Notes: generated by a model from the sequence alone, not told the origin. 64,000 nucleotides of DNA from Chryseotalea sp. WA131a (GCA_025370075.1 CP073016.1:2976001-3040000), one strand, 5' to 3'; shown: positions 54,638-64,000, numbered from the stretch's first letter. A program made the numbers and translations.

Positions 54638-55408
54638 TTAGTTTTTACTTTTTATAAACTCCTTTATAAAAATCTTGAAAATCTGCATATCATTAATAAA
54701 ATATCTCTTGAATAATCGATTTGGATGCTGACAAAATCGATAAAACCATTCCAATCCAATTTGCTGAAAAAACCTTGGGCTTCTTTTCAAATGGCCAGAA
54801 TAAAATTCCATTGATGCACCCAACATAAGAAACAAAGGCATTCGCTTGACTGATATGCTCCTGAAGAGTTCTAGGGCAAGGATATTCTGTTTTGGGAATT
54901 GAATGCCAATAAATACAAAATATGGATTAAACTTCTCAATACTTTCTTTGCAAGCGAATACAATATTTTTAATCTGAGTAGTATCCTTGGAATCAAACAC
55001 AGGCGGAAAATAAGTCTTACATAGTTCATAGTCTTTCTCATACCATTCGCAAATCTCATTTCTAGCCAGTATCAAAAGCACAGGGTATCCCTTCTCCTTT
55101 ATCCGAGACCAGATAAAAGGGAATAATGAACTTCCCGGCATTCGCCTTATCAAATTTTTTCCAATCAATTTGCTAAACAGAACCAGAGGTTGGCCATCGG
55201 CCAAAACAAAAGCCGATTTTTTAAACTCTTCTTTGAGAATAGCGTACTCTGGTTTGTTCCAATTAACAACGTCATCAACATTAGGCGTTATTAAAAATGG
55301 ATTCTTCGAAGAATTTGTTCCGTCAAAACGGATAACTTCGTCCGCAATTTCATCATAGGAGTTTGAACACCTGAAATCAAAATCAAAAATTGCAACTTCC
55401 TTTACCAC
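54638..55408 (-). CDS. WecB/TagA/CpsF-family glycosyltransferase (GT26)
   Basis: 256 residues. Typical GT26 features: FLITPNVDDVV, VLADGQPLVLFSKLIG, FIGIQFPKQ and GLEWFYRFCQHPNRLFKRY near the end. Family members add N-acetylmannosaminuronic acid or a related sugar to a lipid-linked HexNAc, here presumably the second sugar on the WecA product. Ends 10 bp before hddA. Confidence 0.92.
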   Translation of the reverse strand: MVKEVAIFDFDFRCSNSYDEIADEVIRFDGTNSSKNPFLITPNVDDVVNWNKPEYAILKEEFKKSAFVLADGQPLVLFSKLIGKNLIRRMPGSSLFPFIWSRIKEKGYPVLLILARNEICEWYEKDYELCKTYFPPVFDSKDTTQIKNIVFACKESIEKFNPYFVFIGIQFPKQNILALELFRSISVKRMPLFLMLGASMEFYSGHLKRSPRFFQQIGLEWFYRFCQHPNRLFKRYFINDMQIFKIFIKEFIKSKN

Positions 55409-55414
55409 AACTTA

Positions 55415-56371
55415 TTAATTGATTTTTACAAAAAGCGCACTTAAAATTCCACGCAAACCAAAAAAAAAGTTTTTGACGCTACCAAAACTTCTAATAAATG
55501 TAATTCCTGCTAAAAAAAAGGGCACAACGATACATGCAAAAAGATTAAAATGTTTCCGAGTTAGCAGGATTGAGCCCCTATTATAGTAGTAATAAAAAAG
55601 ATGCCGCCTCCCCTTAGTGCTAACTGTGCCTTTATGATAAATAAGACTCTTCATTGAAAGCCTATTTGAGAAACCTGCTTGCCGACCACGTAGCTGCCAG
55701 TCAGCTTCCTCTGAATACATAAAGAACATTTCGTCCAATAATCCAATCTTTTCTATTACATCCCTTTTAACCAAAAGGCTAGCTCCACTTTGATAATCTG
55801 CTTTACATGCTTTAAGTTCCGTGATTTCTTCAATGCGTTCATTTTTACAAATCATTTTAGCGACGCCAAAATATGGAAGCAGCCTACCGCCACAGCATTG
55901 AATTGATTCTCTATTTGTGTAATCCATAATTACAGATCCCGCAAAGCCAATTGAATCATCTGACTCAATTGAAGAAATCAACTCATTAAGCGAGTTTTGA
56001 AGTATCACTGTATCATTGTTTAACAACCAAAAGTAAGAGAATGAAATCTGGTGCCAGAAAAGACGAAGGGCAAAATTATTGCCTCCTGCAAAGCCTCTGT
56101 TCTTACTTCCGGATAGCAGATAATAGTGAGAATTTTCATTGAATGAAGGCTCATCTCCATTTTCCCTCTCGTAAAAAATTACAGGGTTGATTTTTCTTCT
56201 ATTAAAATATTTGACAATTTCCTCTACTGAATTATCAGTTGATCCATTATCAACTATAAAAACATATTCCAATTGCAAATCTTGTTTAAAGCTTTCAATC
56301 GCTTCAATAGTATCCGCGAAACCATTCCAATTAACTATTACTACTGCTGTCCGTTTCGGTTGATTTCTCAC
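55415..56371 (-). CDS. Family 2 glycosyltransferase (rhamnosyltransferase-like)
   Basis: 318 residues. GT2 signature: AVVIVNWNGFADTIEAIESF, FIVDNGSTDNS, WLLNNDTVI and the acceptor region MFFMYSEEADWQLRGRQ. C-terminal hydrophobic helix (FACIVVPFFLAGITFIRSF). The start overlaps the upstream membrane gene by 41 bp; the Met chosen gives the normal GT2 N-terminus. Sugar donor unknown, perhaps GDP-heptose, GDP-fucose or dTDP-rhamnose. Confidence 0.92.
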   Translation of the reverse strand: MRNQPKRTAVVIVNWNGFADTIEAIESFKQDLQLEYVFIVDNGSTDNSVEEIVKYFNRRKINPVIFYERENGDEPSFNENSHYYLLSGSKNRGFAGGNNFALRLFWHQISFSYFWLLNNDTVILQNSLNELISSIESDDSIGFAGSVIMDYTNRESIQCCGGRLLPYFGVAKMICKNERIEEITELKACKADYQSGASLLVKRDVIEKIGLLDEMFFMYSEEADWQLRGRQAGFSNRLSMKSLIYHKGTVSTKGRRHLFYYYYNRGSILLTRKHFNLFACIVVPFFLAGITFIRSFGSVKNFFFGLRGILSALFVKIN

Positions 56372-57473
56372 GTTTTATAATTATTCCCAAGTACGAAAAA
56401 AAAAGACAGTTAAAAATGGTAGAAAATCCAATAGGTATTAACATGGATGCGGTTAAAAAACCAAGGTATATAGGAAGGAGTTTATTTCTGGACACCTGAT
56501 TCAAATAGAAAAAAATGCAAATGTAGAAAAAAAGAAATAAAATACCGTTTTCAATGATTGAAGTAAAAAAGGAGCCCTCAGAATAAAATTTATCCGTAGT
56601 AGATTGTAGGCTTCCAAAACCTGAATAACCTATTCCGTAGCCAAACGGGCGATCAAGAATAACCCATACTCCTTCGGTCAAGTTTCTTAAATGCAAAACC
56701 GCAGAACCATCTTGAATGAAGATTAATGCTAACTGATTCAGGTAGATAATGCCTACGAAAATGGCAATAATTATGAACAAAAATAAGAAGTATATTTTCT
56801 TGATAACATTTGCCTCTAGGAGCTTGAATAGAACAAACGCAAGTATGAATCCAATAATTACAGACCTAGTATATGTTAGAACCAACAACGATGCACTTAC
56901 AATAAAATAAAAATTAGGGTGTTTAAAAGGCTTATAAGCATACAGGTAACTTGTCATAAAAAAAAGTACATAACCGGTTTCGAGAGGTGAAAGAAGTAAA
57001 GAGGAGTTTCTAAGCATTGTATGATGTATAGCATAAAAATGACCAACGCCTTGTACTTCATGGGCTTTTTCAATTGCTTTTTCGATAAAGAATGGCGGAT
57101 TTGAAAAGTAAACTAAACTTCCAATTACAACTATCCAAAAACCAAAAAAAGTCAGCTTGTTAAAGCTGGTTTCGTTCAAATAAAAATAGCCGTATAAAAG
57201 AAAAATAACAGGCTTTAAGTAGTATAACGCCTCCGTAAAAATTATGCTGCTTTGGTAACCATTGAAGAAGCCCACTCCTATTCCACATGCTATTAAAATG
57301 AAAAAAGTAAGCGAGATTGCAATCAAATTCCTAGGGAAGGATATTCTATCTCCTTTTAGAGGGCGAAGCCCTAAACACAAAACAAACAAGCCATAAATTG
57401 GGTCATTTACATTTACGCCCGTCAACACAAATAGGATTGGGGAAAGAAAGAATAAAATGGGTAAGAACCACAT
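56331..57473 (-). CDS. O-antigen polymerase (Wzy)-like membrane protein
   Basis: 380 residues, about eleven hydrophobic helices with a large loop (HAVLHLRNLTEGVWVILDRP-like, GYGIGYSGFGSLQSTTDKFY) resembling O-antigen polymerases. Very low primary conservation is usual for Wzy, so the call rests on topology and context. Its stop overlaps the GT2 start; its own start touches the stop of the preceding glycosyltransferase. Confidence 0.72.
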   Translation of the reverse strand: MWFLPILFFLSPILFVLTGVNVNDPIYGLFVLCLGLRPLKGDRISFPRNLIAISLTFFILIACGIGVGFFNGYQSSIIFTEALYYLKPVIFLLYGYFYLNETSFNKLTFFGFWIVVIGSLVYFSNPPFFIEKAIEKAHEVQGVGHFYAIHHTMLRNSSLLLSPLETGYVLFFMTSYLYAYKPFKHPNFYFIVSASLLVLTYTRSVIIGFILAFVLFKLLEANVIKKIYFLFLFIIIAIFVGIIYLNQLALIFIQDGSAVLHLRNLTEGVWVILDRPFGYGIGYSGFGSLQSTTDKFYSEGSFFTSIIENGILFLFFYICIFFYLNQVSRNKLLPIYLGFLTASMLIPIGFSTIFNCLFFSYLGIIIKREKSTETDSSSNS

Positions 57474-58498
57474 TATATTGAATCTAAAAGTTGTTGATAA
57501 TAGCTTTCTAAGCTTGATGCAATTTCGGCCCAGTGAAATTTCTTGGCTTCCTCAAGTGTTGTTTTTTTTAATTTTAAACGCGTTGATTGATTATAGCTTT
57601 CAAACGCAGATATGCTTTCTATAAGAGAGTGAATGTCTTCGAAAAATGAAGTCGTACTCAAAGAATAATCTTTAACACTATCAAGTTTACTGACTATCGA
57701 AGGGACCCCCACAGAATGTGCTTCTAACAAAGCATTGTTTGCTGTTGCAAATGTTAAAGGGAGGAGGTGGATATCACATTGGCTTAGCAACGTAAGATAA
57801 GTCTTTTCGTTTAAATATGGGTAAATTTTAACATTCTCCAATCCTATCAAAAAGGGTCTCCATTTCGAAGCTCCCAAAAGATGAAATTTCCACTTCCTTC
57901 CTTCAGCCTTGGCATAAGAGGCAAGTGCCTTGTACATTTCTAAATCACGAAAATTGGTTCCGACTGTAATTATGTTTAACACATCTTCTTCAGCGGGAGC
58001 TTGGCTTAAAAAAAAGCTAGAAAAATCATATACACCATGAGGGATAAATTTAACATCTGCCTGTGGAAACAACTCTCTGATTTCGCCTTCATTAGATCGT
58101 GTAAGGGTAATGATAGAATCGAGTCTGTCGAAAGCATTTTTCCGAAGCTTCATAACATAGCCGTGCTTATTCAAATTTTGCTCCTTAAAAACATCTAAGG
58201 GCAAATGAACGGTGCCCACTTTAACAATTTTACTACTTGACGGTAGGCTAAATGTGAGGTGAACCTCTGGCAAAAGAAAATGAATGAGTTGGTACCTACT
58301 TCCACGTAATCTTAGGGCAGCTTCGTAAGTCAGAAGATTTAATTTTTTAGGTATGGTGCCAAATTCGGAATTTGCAAACCAGAATTGATTGGCATCAATA
58401 TAATCGAAAGGCAATAGCGTTGCTACCTGTTCAAATCCCGCGCTTTCTGAAAGATTTCCGCAGTGAAGACCCGCAATCAAAACATCATTTCGATTCAT
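57473..58498 (-). CDS. GT-B glycosyltransferase (family 1/4-like)
   Basis: 341 residues. The C-terminal half has the GT-B pattern: VLNIITVGTNFRDLEMYKAL, then IYPYLNEKTYLTLLSQCDIH and TANNALLEAHSVGVPSIVSKLD with the donor-site Glu. The N-terminal half is degenerate (FDYIDANQFWF). First gene of the - strand run that continues to gmhB. Sugar unknown. Confidence 0.86.
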   Translation of the reverse strand: MNRNDVLIAGLHCGNLSESAGFEQVATLLPFDYIDANQFWFANSEFGTIPKKLNLLTYEAALRLRGSRYQLIHFLLPEVHLTFSLPSSSKIVKVGTVHLPLDVFKEQNLNKHGYVMKLRKNAFDRLDSIITLTRSNEGEIRELFPQADVKFIPHGVYDFSSFFLSQAPAEEDVLNIITVGTNFRDLEMYKALASYAKAEGRKWKFHLLGASKWRPFLIGLENVKIYPYLNEKTYLTLLSQCDIHLLPLTFATANNALLEAHSVGVPSIVSKLDSVKDYSLSTTSFFEDIHSLIESISAFESYNQSTRLKLKKTTLEEAKKFHWAEIASSLESYYQQLLDSI

Positions 58499-58933
58499 TT
58501 TCTGTAAGCAATTTTATTCTTTTTTAATGGTCAAAAAAATTCAACACAAACGTAGTAATTTTACAAATATTAACCCGAAGTCTAGATTATACTTATTGGC
58601 TATTCTACTTTATCCCTCTATTCTTTTAAGATATTTACTTATCCCCTTTAGCCTCTGATGGAATATGGAGATTTTGAATAAATCAAATTTGAAGCCATCT
58701 CAAAAGTACCTTGACTTATATGCTTCGTTGCTTTTTTTGCACAGGCTCTCCTTGGTATGAGCTTCAAAAAGCACTTCGCCTAAAAGCCAATTACTTGAAA
58801 AAATCCTTAAAATCTATTTTTGAGATGGCTTCTGGTAAAATTATTTTTTTTCGACCGTTTTTTTTTATGAACCGATAGTTCTAATTTGAGGCGGATTACT
58901 TCATAAGCCTTAGACAGGTAAAAGGAAGAAGCA
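58499..58933. other. 435-bp intergenic region between divergent polysaccharide genes
   Basis: No coding frame of note. AT-rich, holds one MITE-like inverted-repeat unit (58691-58832). The last 40 bases include AAAGGAAG shortly before the ATG at 58934, a possible ribosome-binding site. No clear TAnnTTTG promoter was found. Confidence 0.7.
58691..58832. mobile_element. MITE-like element with 15-bp terminal inverted repeats
   Basis: GAAGCCATCTCAAAA (58691-58705) and its perfect reverse complement (58818-58832) flank a 112-bp core with no ORF. Size and structure fit a non-autonomous transposable element. No obvious target-site duplication was seen. Not related to the IS at 48.2-49.4 kb, whose ends differ. 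Confidence 0.7.
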
Positions 58934-59773
58934 ATGAGAATAGTCAAAAGTATCATCGAGAAAGTTGGCCGTGCATTACATGGAGAATACGGATTAGCAA
59001 TGCGTCAAACCTTAATTGACGATTACTTGCAAAGAAATTTACACGATAACCCAAAATACCAATATGCCAACAAATTAAATCGCTATGAGTTTCAGGCTTT
59101 TTCGCAAAACGGAGAGGACGGAATAATTGAGGAAATCTTTAAAAGAATTGGAACGACAAATCGGTTCTTTGTTGAATTTGGAGTTGAGGCAGGCGATGAG
59201 ACTAATACTACGTACTTGTTATACAAAGGATGGAGTGGTTTTTGGATTGATGGTAGCCTAAAAAACATCGAATCAATCAAAAACAAATTCTCTAAAACCA
59301 TTTCAGCAAACCGACTAAAGGCGGTCTGCAATTTTGTCACGGCTGAGAACATTGAGGGCATATTTAAAGCGTCTAACGTTCCTTTGGAATTTGATCTGAT
59401 ATCGATTGACATCGACCGGAATGATTACTATATATGGGACGCAATTACATCATATAAGCCACGAGTAGTAGTCATCGAATACAACGCCATTTTCCGCCCG
59501 GGTTGCGAATTCGTTGTACCATATGATCGCTCCATCATGTGGGATCGGTCAAGTAATTTTGGTGCGAGTATCGAATCTCTGTATAAGTTGGGTTTGAAAA
59601 AGGGATATAAGTTGATTGCATGTTGTTTCACGGGGGTTAATGCGTTCTTCGTACGCGAAGATTTAGTGAACGATTGTTTTGAAGGTCCATTCACTCCAGA
59701 AACCCATTATGAACCCCCACGATATTTCACCATATCAGGAAAGGCAGGCCATCCAAGAAAGGTCATCCTTTAA
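58934..59773 (+). CDS. FkbM-like SAM-dependent methyltransferase-type protein
   Basis: 279 residues. The core pattern FSQNGEDGIIEEIFKRIG, RFFVEFGVEAGDETNT and WSGFWIDGSL followed by DLISIDIDRNDYYIWDAI fits the FkbM-like methyltransferase group found in polysaccharide loci (SAM site GVxxG). It lies alone on the + strand between a MITE and the next - strand gene. Target unknown, probably a sugar hydroxyl. Confidence 0.8.
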   Translation: MRIVKSIIEKVGRALHGEYGLAMRQTLIDDYLQRNLHDNPKYQYANKLNRYEFQAFSQNGEDGIIEEIFKRIGTTNRFFVEFGVEAGDETNTTYLLYKGWSGFWIDGSLKNIESIKNKFSKTISANRLKAVCNFVTAENIEGIFKASNVPLEFDLISIDIDRNDYYIWDAITSYKPRVVVIEYNAIFRPGCEFVVPYDRSIMWDRSSNFGASIESLYKLGLKKGYKLIACCFTGVNAFFVREDLVNDCFEGPFTPETHYEPPRYFTISGKAGHPRKVIL

Positions 59774-59832
59774 CAATAAAACTTTAGGGTTTCCTTTGCT
59801 TCTTTTCCTCAGACTCTCCTTTATTAGAGATT

Positions 59833-60792
59833 CTAACTACTCCTAAAGGAGTAAATCATTCCAATATCATTGTTGTTAGGCCAAAAAGAATAACTTATAA
59901 ATCCGTTCTTTTTCAAAATCTCGACCAATTCAACTGGACCCTCATTGTGCCATTCCATCATTATTAGCTCAAACTCTTTAAGCAAATTTTTGTCACTTAA
60001 TTGTTTTAAGATGCCATATTCAGCTCCCTCGCAATCAATTTTAGCATACAATTTTAGCCCTGGGTTTTCACCTCGAATTTTCGTTACAACAGTTTCAGCG
60101 CTCTCTAAAACAACTCTTTCCGAAGTCATTTTGCCTTTCACGCTATCGTCTAAAACCCTATCGGGGATTCCATCTGTGCCCACGCTACCCTTATAATCCA
60201 AAAAATAATCTATTGACTTCTCTTCCTTCGTTTCGCCTACACCATAATTGAACGAATTTATTTTAGGTGCATATGAAGGATTTTGGTCGATATTCTTTCT
60301 GGCGAACTCATATGTTTTGGGAAATGGCTCGAATGAATACGTCTTGATAGTATTGGGATTCTTCGAGAAGAAAAGACTAGTCATACCAACATTCATTCCA
60401 ATATCAACAAACACAAATTTGTCATTCGTCTCAACATTATAAACGCCATCTTTGAATATTTCTTTCATAATATTAATCTCTTCCCAAAAATTAATTGAAA
60501 TATTCAAGCCCTGAATATTTACGGTCACTTTATCATTCTCGTCAATTTTAAATTCGGCATTGCACAATTCCATTAGGTCATATATATCGTTAAGGCCTTG
60601 CAAGAGAAAAAAGTTATTTTTCTTCGAAATAGTACAATTCAGTCTTTTTATGAAAAGTGAATTTTTAAACAGGTTGTAACTAACATCCTTAGGACTAATT
60701 TGTCTCTTTACTAAAGTCTTCAAAAACAGGAAATTTGGAACTAAGAATGGATAAAAAAATAAGTCAATAACAGTAAGCTTGTTTCTTTTCAT
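59833..60792 (-). CDS. FkbM-family methyltransferase
   Basis: 319 residues. The methyltransferase domain occupies the C-terminal two thirds: KFVFVDIGMNVGMTSLFFSK (SAM motif I), TYSFEPFPKTYEFARKNI and YAKIDCEGAEYGIL (motif with the conserved Asp/Glu). The N-terminal third is charged and unrecognised. Likely O-methylates a glycan residue. 11 bp downstream of the flippase gene. Confidence 0.88.
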   Translation of the reverse strand: MKRNKLTVIDLFFYPFLVPNFLFLKTLVKRQISPKDVSYNLFKNSLFIKRLNCTISKKNNFFLLQGLNDIYDLMELCNAEFKIDENDKVTVNIQGLNISINFWEEINIMKEIFKDGVYNVETNDKFVFVDIGMNVGMTSLFFSKNPNTIKTYSFEPFPKTYEFARKNIDQNPSYAPKINSFNYGVGETKEEKSIDYFLDYKGSVGTDGIPDRVLDDSVKGKMTSERVVLESAETVVTKIRGENPGLKLYAKIDCEGAEYGILKQLSDKNLLKEFELIMMEWHNEGPVELVEILKKNGFISYSFWPNNNDIGMIYSFRSS

Positions 60793-60802
60793 TTTGGATC
60801 AT

Positions 60803-62227
60803 TTATAGTTTACTCTCAATTTGTAACTTCTTCATTTCGCTTCTGTAAATAAAGTATACCCATGGCACTAAAATCAGACTGATTACAAAAAAGAAGGTAA
60901 AACCCATGCCCATAGGGCCTAAAAATTTTACCGTGAAAATACTGATTGCAATCATTAAAAAGGAAGAAACTAAGGTTGGAATCATAAAGGGCTCTTTTTT
61001 CTGAAAGCGAATAGCTGTTGCCATCACATTTGATACTTGTATAACAACGCCTGTCAGTAAGATAAAACCTAGTGTATAAAAATCCGTAAATCTACTCAAT
61101 TGCTTCAAATTTAAAGATTGCATAATAAGAAGGACAAAATAAATAAACACAAACATTAATCCAGACATTAAAATACTGCGCAAGAGCGTTCTATTTACCA
61201 GTCTTTCAATTTCCCCATAGTTCTTTTGAGCACTTAAAATTCCCAACCTTGGGCCAATTATGTTTACCCAAGTGATTCCAACCAAGTTAACCATATTATA
61301 TAGTTGCATTGTTGCCCCTATCCGGCCTGCTTCTGAAGAATTGACTAGCTTAAAGGCCAGTGGAGTAAAAGCTTGAAAAAGAAAATATCCAAGCAATAGG
61401 CTTATCCCCACGCGCCACTGCTGATTCCAAAATTCCTTGTTAAAGGAGTATCCTGAAACATTGTATGACTTGTTTATTTGATAAAATGGCAAAATTGGTT
61501 TATAAATCAACAACAAGGTCAATAAAGCATTTACTAAACTGATAGCAAACATTGTATATAGTTCTAATCCAATCACAATACTAACCCAGCCTACTAGCGA
61601 ACTTACCATTGAGCTAAAAAGGATTATCTTTTGACACTCCTTTATATTATTCGAGCCCTCAAGAAGTGCCTTTTTAGGGGAGAGAAGAATAGAGCAAGAG
61701 GTTGTTGTGACAAGCAAAATCCAAGGTACCATGATAGTATCATTCTGTTCTGAAGATGATTCAGAGGTGATAAACCAAATACCACCAATTCCGATGATTA
61801 GAAGAAATGCAGTAGCGACAAACAAATACCACTTGTCACCTAATCTAACCAAATTTTGAAGTTTTGTCAACGATTCTGGTGAGCCTTTAATGACACCCTC
61901 AGGGCTGAGGGAAAGGTTGGCCCATTCATGACTAACAAATTGGATTAATACTAAACTAAATCCAATATCAAATAATCCATGGAAAACAATTAGGCTACTA
62001 AACAGGTAATAATAACCTTGTGTTTCAGAAGTGAAAAAAGATGTGATAAGCATAACGCTTACAAAAGAAGAGAGAGCTATCCACATCTTGCTTCCCAACG
62101 AATACAGTAGGGTCTCATTATAACCAATCGCACTTTTAATAGTTGCAAATAAACCAAACTCATTCCTATGATTACGAAAATCACTTAAACTTTTTTCTAA
62201 AAAGGCCCAAATCTTACCACGGCTCAC
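60803..62227 (-). CDS. Wzx-like polysaccharide flippase (MOP family)
   Basis: 474 residues with about twelve to fourteen helices, of the oligosaccharidyl-lipid flippase type: ITSFFTSETQGYYYLFSSLI near the start, repeated FxLV.. segments and a VNLVGITWVNIIGPRLG loop. It would move the undecaprenyl-linked repeat across the inner membrane for polymerisation. Upstream lies an O-antigen ligase-like gene. Confidence 0.85.
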   Translation of the reverse strand: MSRGKIWAFLEKSLSDFRNHRNEFGLFATIKSAIGYNETLLYSLGSKMWIALSSFVSVMLITSFFTSETQGYYYLFSSLIVFHGLFDIGFSLVLIQFVSHEWANLSLSPEGVIKGSPESLTKLQNLVRLGDKWYLFVATAFLLIIGIGGIWFITSESSSEQNDTIMVPWILLVTTTSCSILLSPKKALLEGSNNIKECQKIILFSSMVSSLVGWVSIVIGLELYTMFAISLVNALLTLLLIYKPILPFYQINKSYNVSGYSFNKEFWNQQWRVGISLLLGYFLFQAFTPLAFKLVNSSEAGRIGATMQLYNMVNLVGITWVNIIGPRLGILSAQKNYGEIERLVNRTLLRSILMSGLMFVFIYFVLLIMQSLNLKQLSRFTDFYTLGFILLTGVVIQVSNVMATAIRFQKKEPFMIPTLVSSFLMIAISIFTVKFLGPMGMGFTFFFVISLILVPWVYFIYRSEMKKLQIESKL

Positions 62228-62317
62228 AAAATTGAAATTTAATGTAAAGTTTTAAGGAAAAACGGAACTAACAACGATTGCCTTCATCAAATCTAGTGGT
62301 ACTTTAAATAAAAAGTT

Positions 62318-63502
62318 TCAGTTATGATTTATCGCGGTCCGTTTCATTTTTATTAAAATGATAGAAAAGAATACCAAAAAAAGAATTCCTTTTTGCCTCC
62401 AAAGGGTTGATTCCGTTATGCTTGCAAGCATAAATATGACAACCAGAAACAATAGGTTCATGATATTCCTTGAAATTGCTTCGCGAATAATCAGCCCGAA
62501 CCAAAGTATCAACAACAGCAAGCCGAGAATGCCACTAGCTAAGAGAGTTTCCAGATATTGATTATGGCTATTATACCCCATGTAAGCAATCCAATCAGGG
62601 TACGTATGATAAACCTTCGCCAACGCTTCCTCTGAATTACCAATTCCTACCCCAATCCAATAATTGCCTGCTGCTGTAAATGCTTGCCACGAACACCGCC
62701 ACGAAAATGTTTTAATGTAAATAATAGCTTTTCCGTACTGACTTAATAGATTCAGTAAATCTGACTGCCAAAGCACTATAAGTCCCAAAATTACAATCGC
62801 TAACAATGAAACGATAAGATAAACTTTTCTATATAAAAAAAGGATGATTAAAAGCATAATTGCAGTGACCACCAAAGCATTTTTTGCATTAAGTAGTATC
62901 AATAGAGCAATCATCATTGCTCCCATTATTAAGTGAGGGAAGGAACGCTCCTTGAAAAAAACAAGCAATGAAGTCAAGCAAGAGAATGCCGAAAACATAC
63001 CCAAATAAGGGTGGTCTACAGGTGAATAGCCTTTCAAACTAACGATAAGGATTAACTGTACCAATAAAGACAATCCCATCCAATTTATTACTACTCTTGC
63101 ATCGTTTTCGCTCAATCGCTGGGTAAACAGAAGCAGCAATGGATAGGCCAAAAAGAAAAGATGCCTTTCAAGAAAATTAAAATTCAAATTTTTACAATCA
63201 AGGGAGACGCATGAGAAGAGGCTCAAGACATTCAGAATATAAAGAAACAAAGGGGTTACATACAAAAGCACATTGGCTTTGAATGGCAAGATGCTCTTCT
63301 CTTTCCAAAAAAAAACAACCAAACCACTCAGTGCCCAAAACAAGATTGCCACATTACTTAGTGCAATGGAATTAATAGGAATCACGAAAGAAACAAAAAT
63401 CAATGCCCAAGTTTCGTAATGATTGGGTATCAATTCGCTATTCAAATAAGTGTCGGATTTGCTTAAAAAGTAATTTTGCATTTTATGATTTACCGTTTTC
63501 AC
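62318..63502 (-). CDS. O-antigen ligase/polymerase-like membrane protein
   Basis: 394 residues, about eleven helices. The WaaL/Wzy loop is visible: IKTFSWRCSWQAFTAAGNYW, then GVGIGNSEEALAKVYHTYP and YNSHNQYLETLLASGILGL. Similar layout to the protein at 47.0 kb but different sequence; one may be the ligase and the other a polymerase. It stands 34 bp downstream of the fcl-like gene. Confidence 0.87.
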   Translation of the reverse strand: MKTVNHKMQNYFLSKSDTYLNSELIPNHYETWALIFVSFVIPINSIALSNVAILFWALSGLVVFFWKEKSILPFKANVLLYVTPLFLYILNVLSLFSCVSLDCKNLNFNFLERHLFFLAYPLLLLFTQRLSENDARVVINWMGLSLLVQLILIVSLKGYSPVDHPYLGMFSAFSCLTSLLVFFKERSFPHLIMGAMMIALLILLNAKNALVVTAIMLLIILFLYRKVYLIVSLLAIVILGLIVLWQSDLLNLLSQYGKAIIYIKTFSWRCSWQAFTAAGNYWIGVGIGNSEEALAKVYHTYPDWIAYMGYNSHNQYLETLLASGILGLLLLILWFGLIIREAISRNIMNLLFLVVIFMLASITESTLWRQKGILFLVFFSIILIKMKRTAINHN

Positions 63503-63536
63503 CTTAATGAAAGCGTTTCTGTCTTAAGTATCGCAA

Positions 63537-64000
63537 TCACAAAAATGTTTTACTTACGGCTTCTCTATAAGTCTCTATTAACCCTTTTTCCAATTGGACT
63601 TCCGGATCCCAACCTAAATCTTTTAATATTTTCGTGCTCAGTAACTTTTGGGGAGTCCCATCAGGTTTGGAATTATCAAATCGAATCTCACCCTTGAAAC
63701 CAGTGATTTGGCTTATAATTTTCGCTAGTTCTTGAATTGAAGTTTCCTGGCCTGAACCAATGTTTACAAAGCCTACGTCTGAATAGTTATCCATCAAAAA
63801 CAAACATGCATCCGCCAAATCATCTACGTGCATAAACTCCCTCAAGGGCTTCCCAGATCCCCAAACTTCAACCGTTGGTGCATTGTTGATCTTTGCCTCG
63901 TGAAATTTTCTAATCAATGCTGGTATAACATGTGACTTTTCTAAATCATAATTATCATTCGGTCCGTACAGGTTTGTAGGCATTGCACTGATGAAGTTAC
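63537..64000 (-). CDS. fcl: GDP-L-fucose synthase, C-terminal part (gene runs off the window)
   Basis: The visible C-terminal portion begins at the window edge with NFISAMPTNLYGPNDNYD, then HVIPALIRKFHEAK, VWGSGKPLREFMHVDDLADA and PDGTPQKLLS, all strongly conserved in GDP-4-keto-6-deoxymannose epimerase/reductase. The N-terminal part with the NADP-binding site is outside. It would provide GDP-L-fucose for the glycan. Confidence 0.93.
   Translation of the reverse strand, partial: NFISAMPTNLYGPNDNYDLEKSHVIPALIRKFHEAKINNAPTVEVWGSGKPLREFMHVDDLADACLFLMDNYSDVGFVNIGSGQETSIQELAKIISQITGFKGEIRFDNSKPDGTPQKLLSTKILKDLGWDPEVQLEKGLIETYREAVSKTFL

Overview
The window looks like chromosomal DNA of a member of the Bacteroidota, most likely Cytophagales. 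Three things point there: a secreted protease with a type IX secretion (T9SS) C-terminal signal, Bacteroidota-type promoters (TTTG - 19/20 nt - TAnnTTTG) in front of both tRNA genes, and the gene order nusB - YtxH - DUF1573 - yajC - YbbR - coaE. Base composition looks moderately AT-rich by eye, and more so to the right of about 46 kb. No replication origin, rRNA, prophage or CRISPR array was seen.

Layout. 0-3.8 kb: an arsenic block on the + strand: an ArsN2-like acetyltransferase fused to an ArsC-like phosphatase, an AhpD-like protein, the radical SAM enzyme ArsS, a SemiSWEET transporter and a creatininase-family hydrolase. This is the signature of arsenosugar biosynthesis; arsM is not in the window. 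3.9-8.9 kb: housekeeping (tdk, recO) and a large AsmA-type protein. 9-11.9 kb: a compact probable defence module on the - strand (cytosine-5 DNA methyltransferase, ParB-like protein, PD-(D/E)XK nuclease), followed by tRNA-Val. 12.1-15.7 kb: small metabolic genes (PfpI, aldo/keto reductase, CrtA-like, DUF3052-like, YdeI-like). 15.8-16.4 kb: initiator tRNA-Met followed by a small GIY-YIG nuclease gene and then by a second, partial copy of the tRNA 3' half. This tRNA/GIY-YIG/tRNA-relic unit is one of the two most unusual structures here. 16.4-18.7 kb: the GTPases era and der. 18.8-30 kb: a small lipoprotein, a SprT-like protein, Uma2, murQ with a sugar kinase, RDD, an N-terminally truncated DUF58 gene, a cytochrome-b5-like protein, a dipeptidase, the T9SS metalloprotease and a NadR-like kinase. 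30-35.9 kb: a tripartite RND efflux operon. 35.9-40.2 kb: the conserved nusB-to-coaE run. 40.4-44.6 kb: an ABC exporter, a degenerate Rieske-like protein, 3-hydroxyacyl-CoA dehydrogenase and pheS.

44.6-64 kb is a surface-polysaccharide locus, mostly on the - strand: two lipid-carrier initiating transferases (WecA-like and WbaP-like), three O-antigen ligase/polymerase-like membrane proteins, a Wzx-like flippase, glycosyltransferases, FkbM-type methyltransferases, a full set for GDP-D-glycero-alpha-D-manno-heptose (gmhA, hddA, gmhB, hddC) and the end of a GDP-L-fucose synthase gene. It is interrupted by a complete 1.14 kb insertion sequence with clear ends and a 5-bp target duplication. It also holds a probable MITE and a large unknown membrane-protein gene with a run of ten G in its coding sequence, a candidate phase-variation switch.

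All calls come from reading the sequence and from knowledge of protein families; no database search was run.
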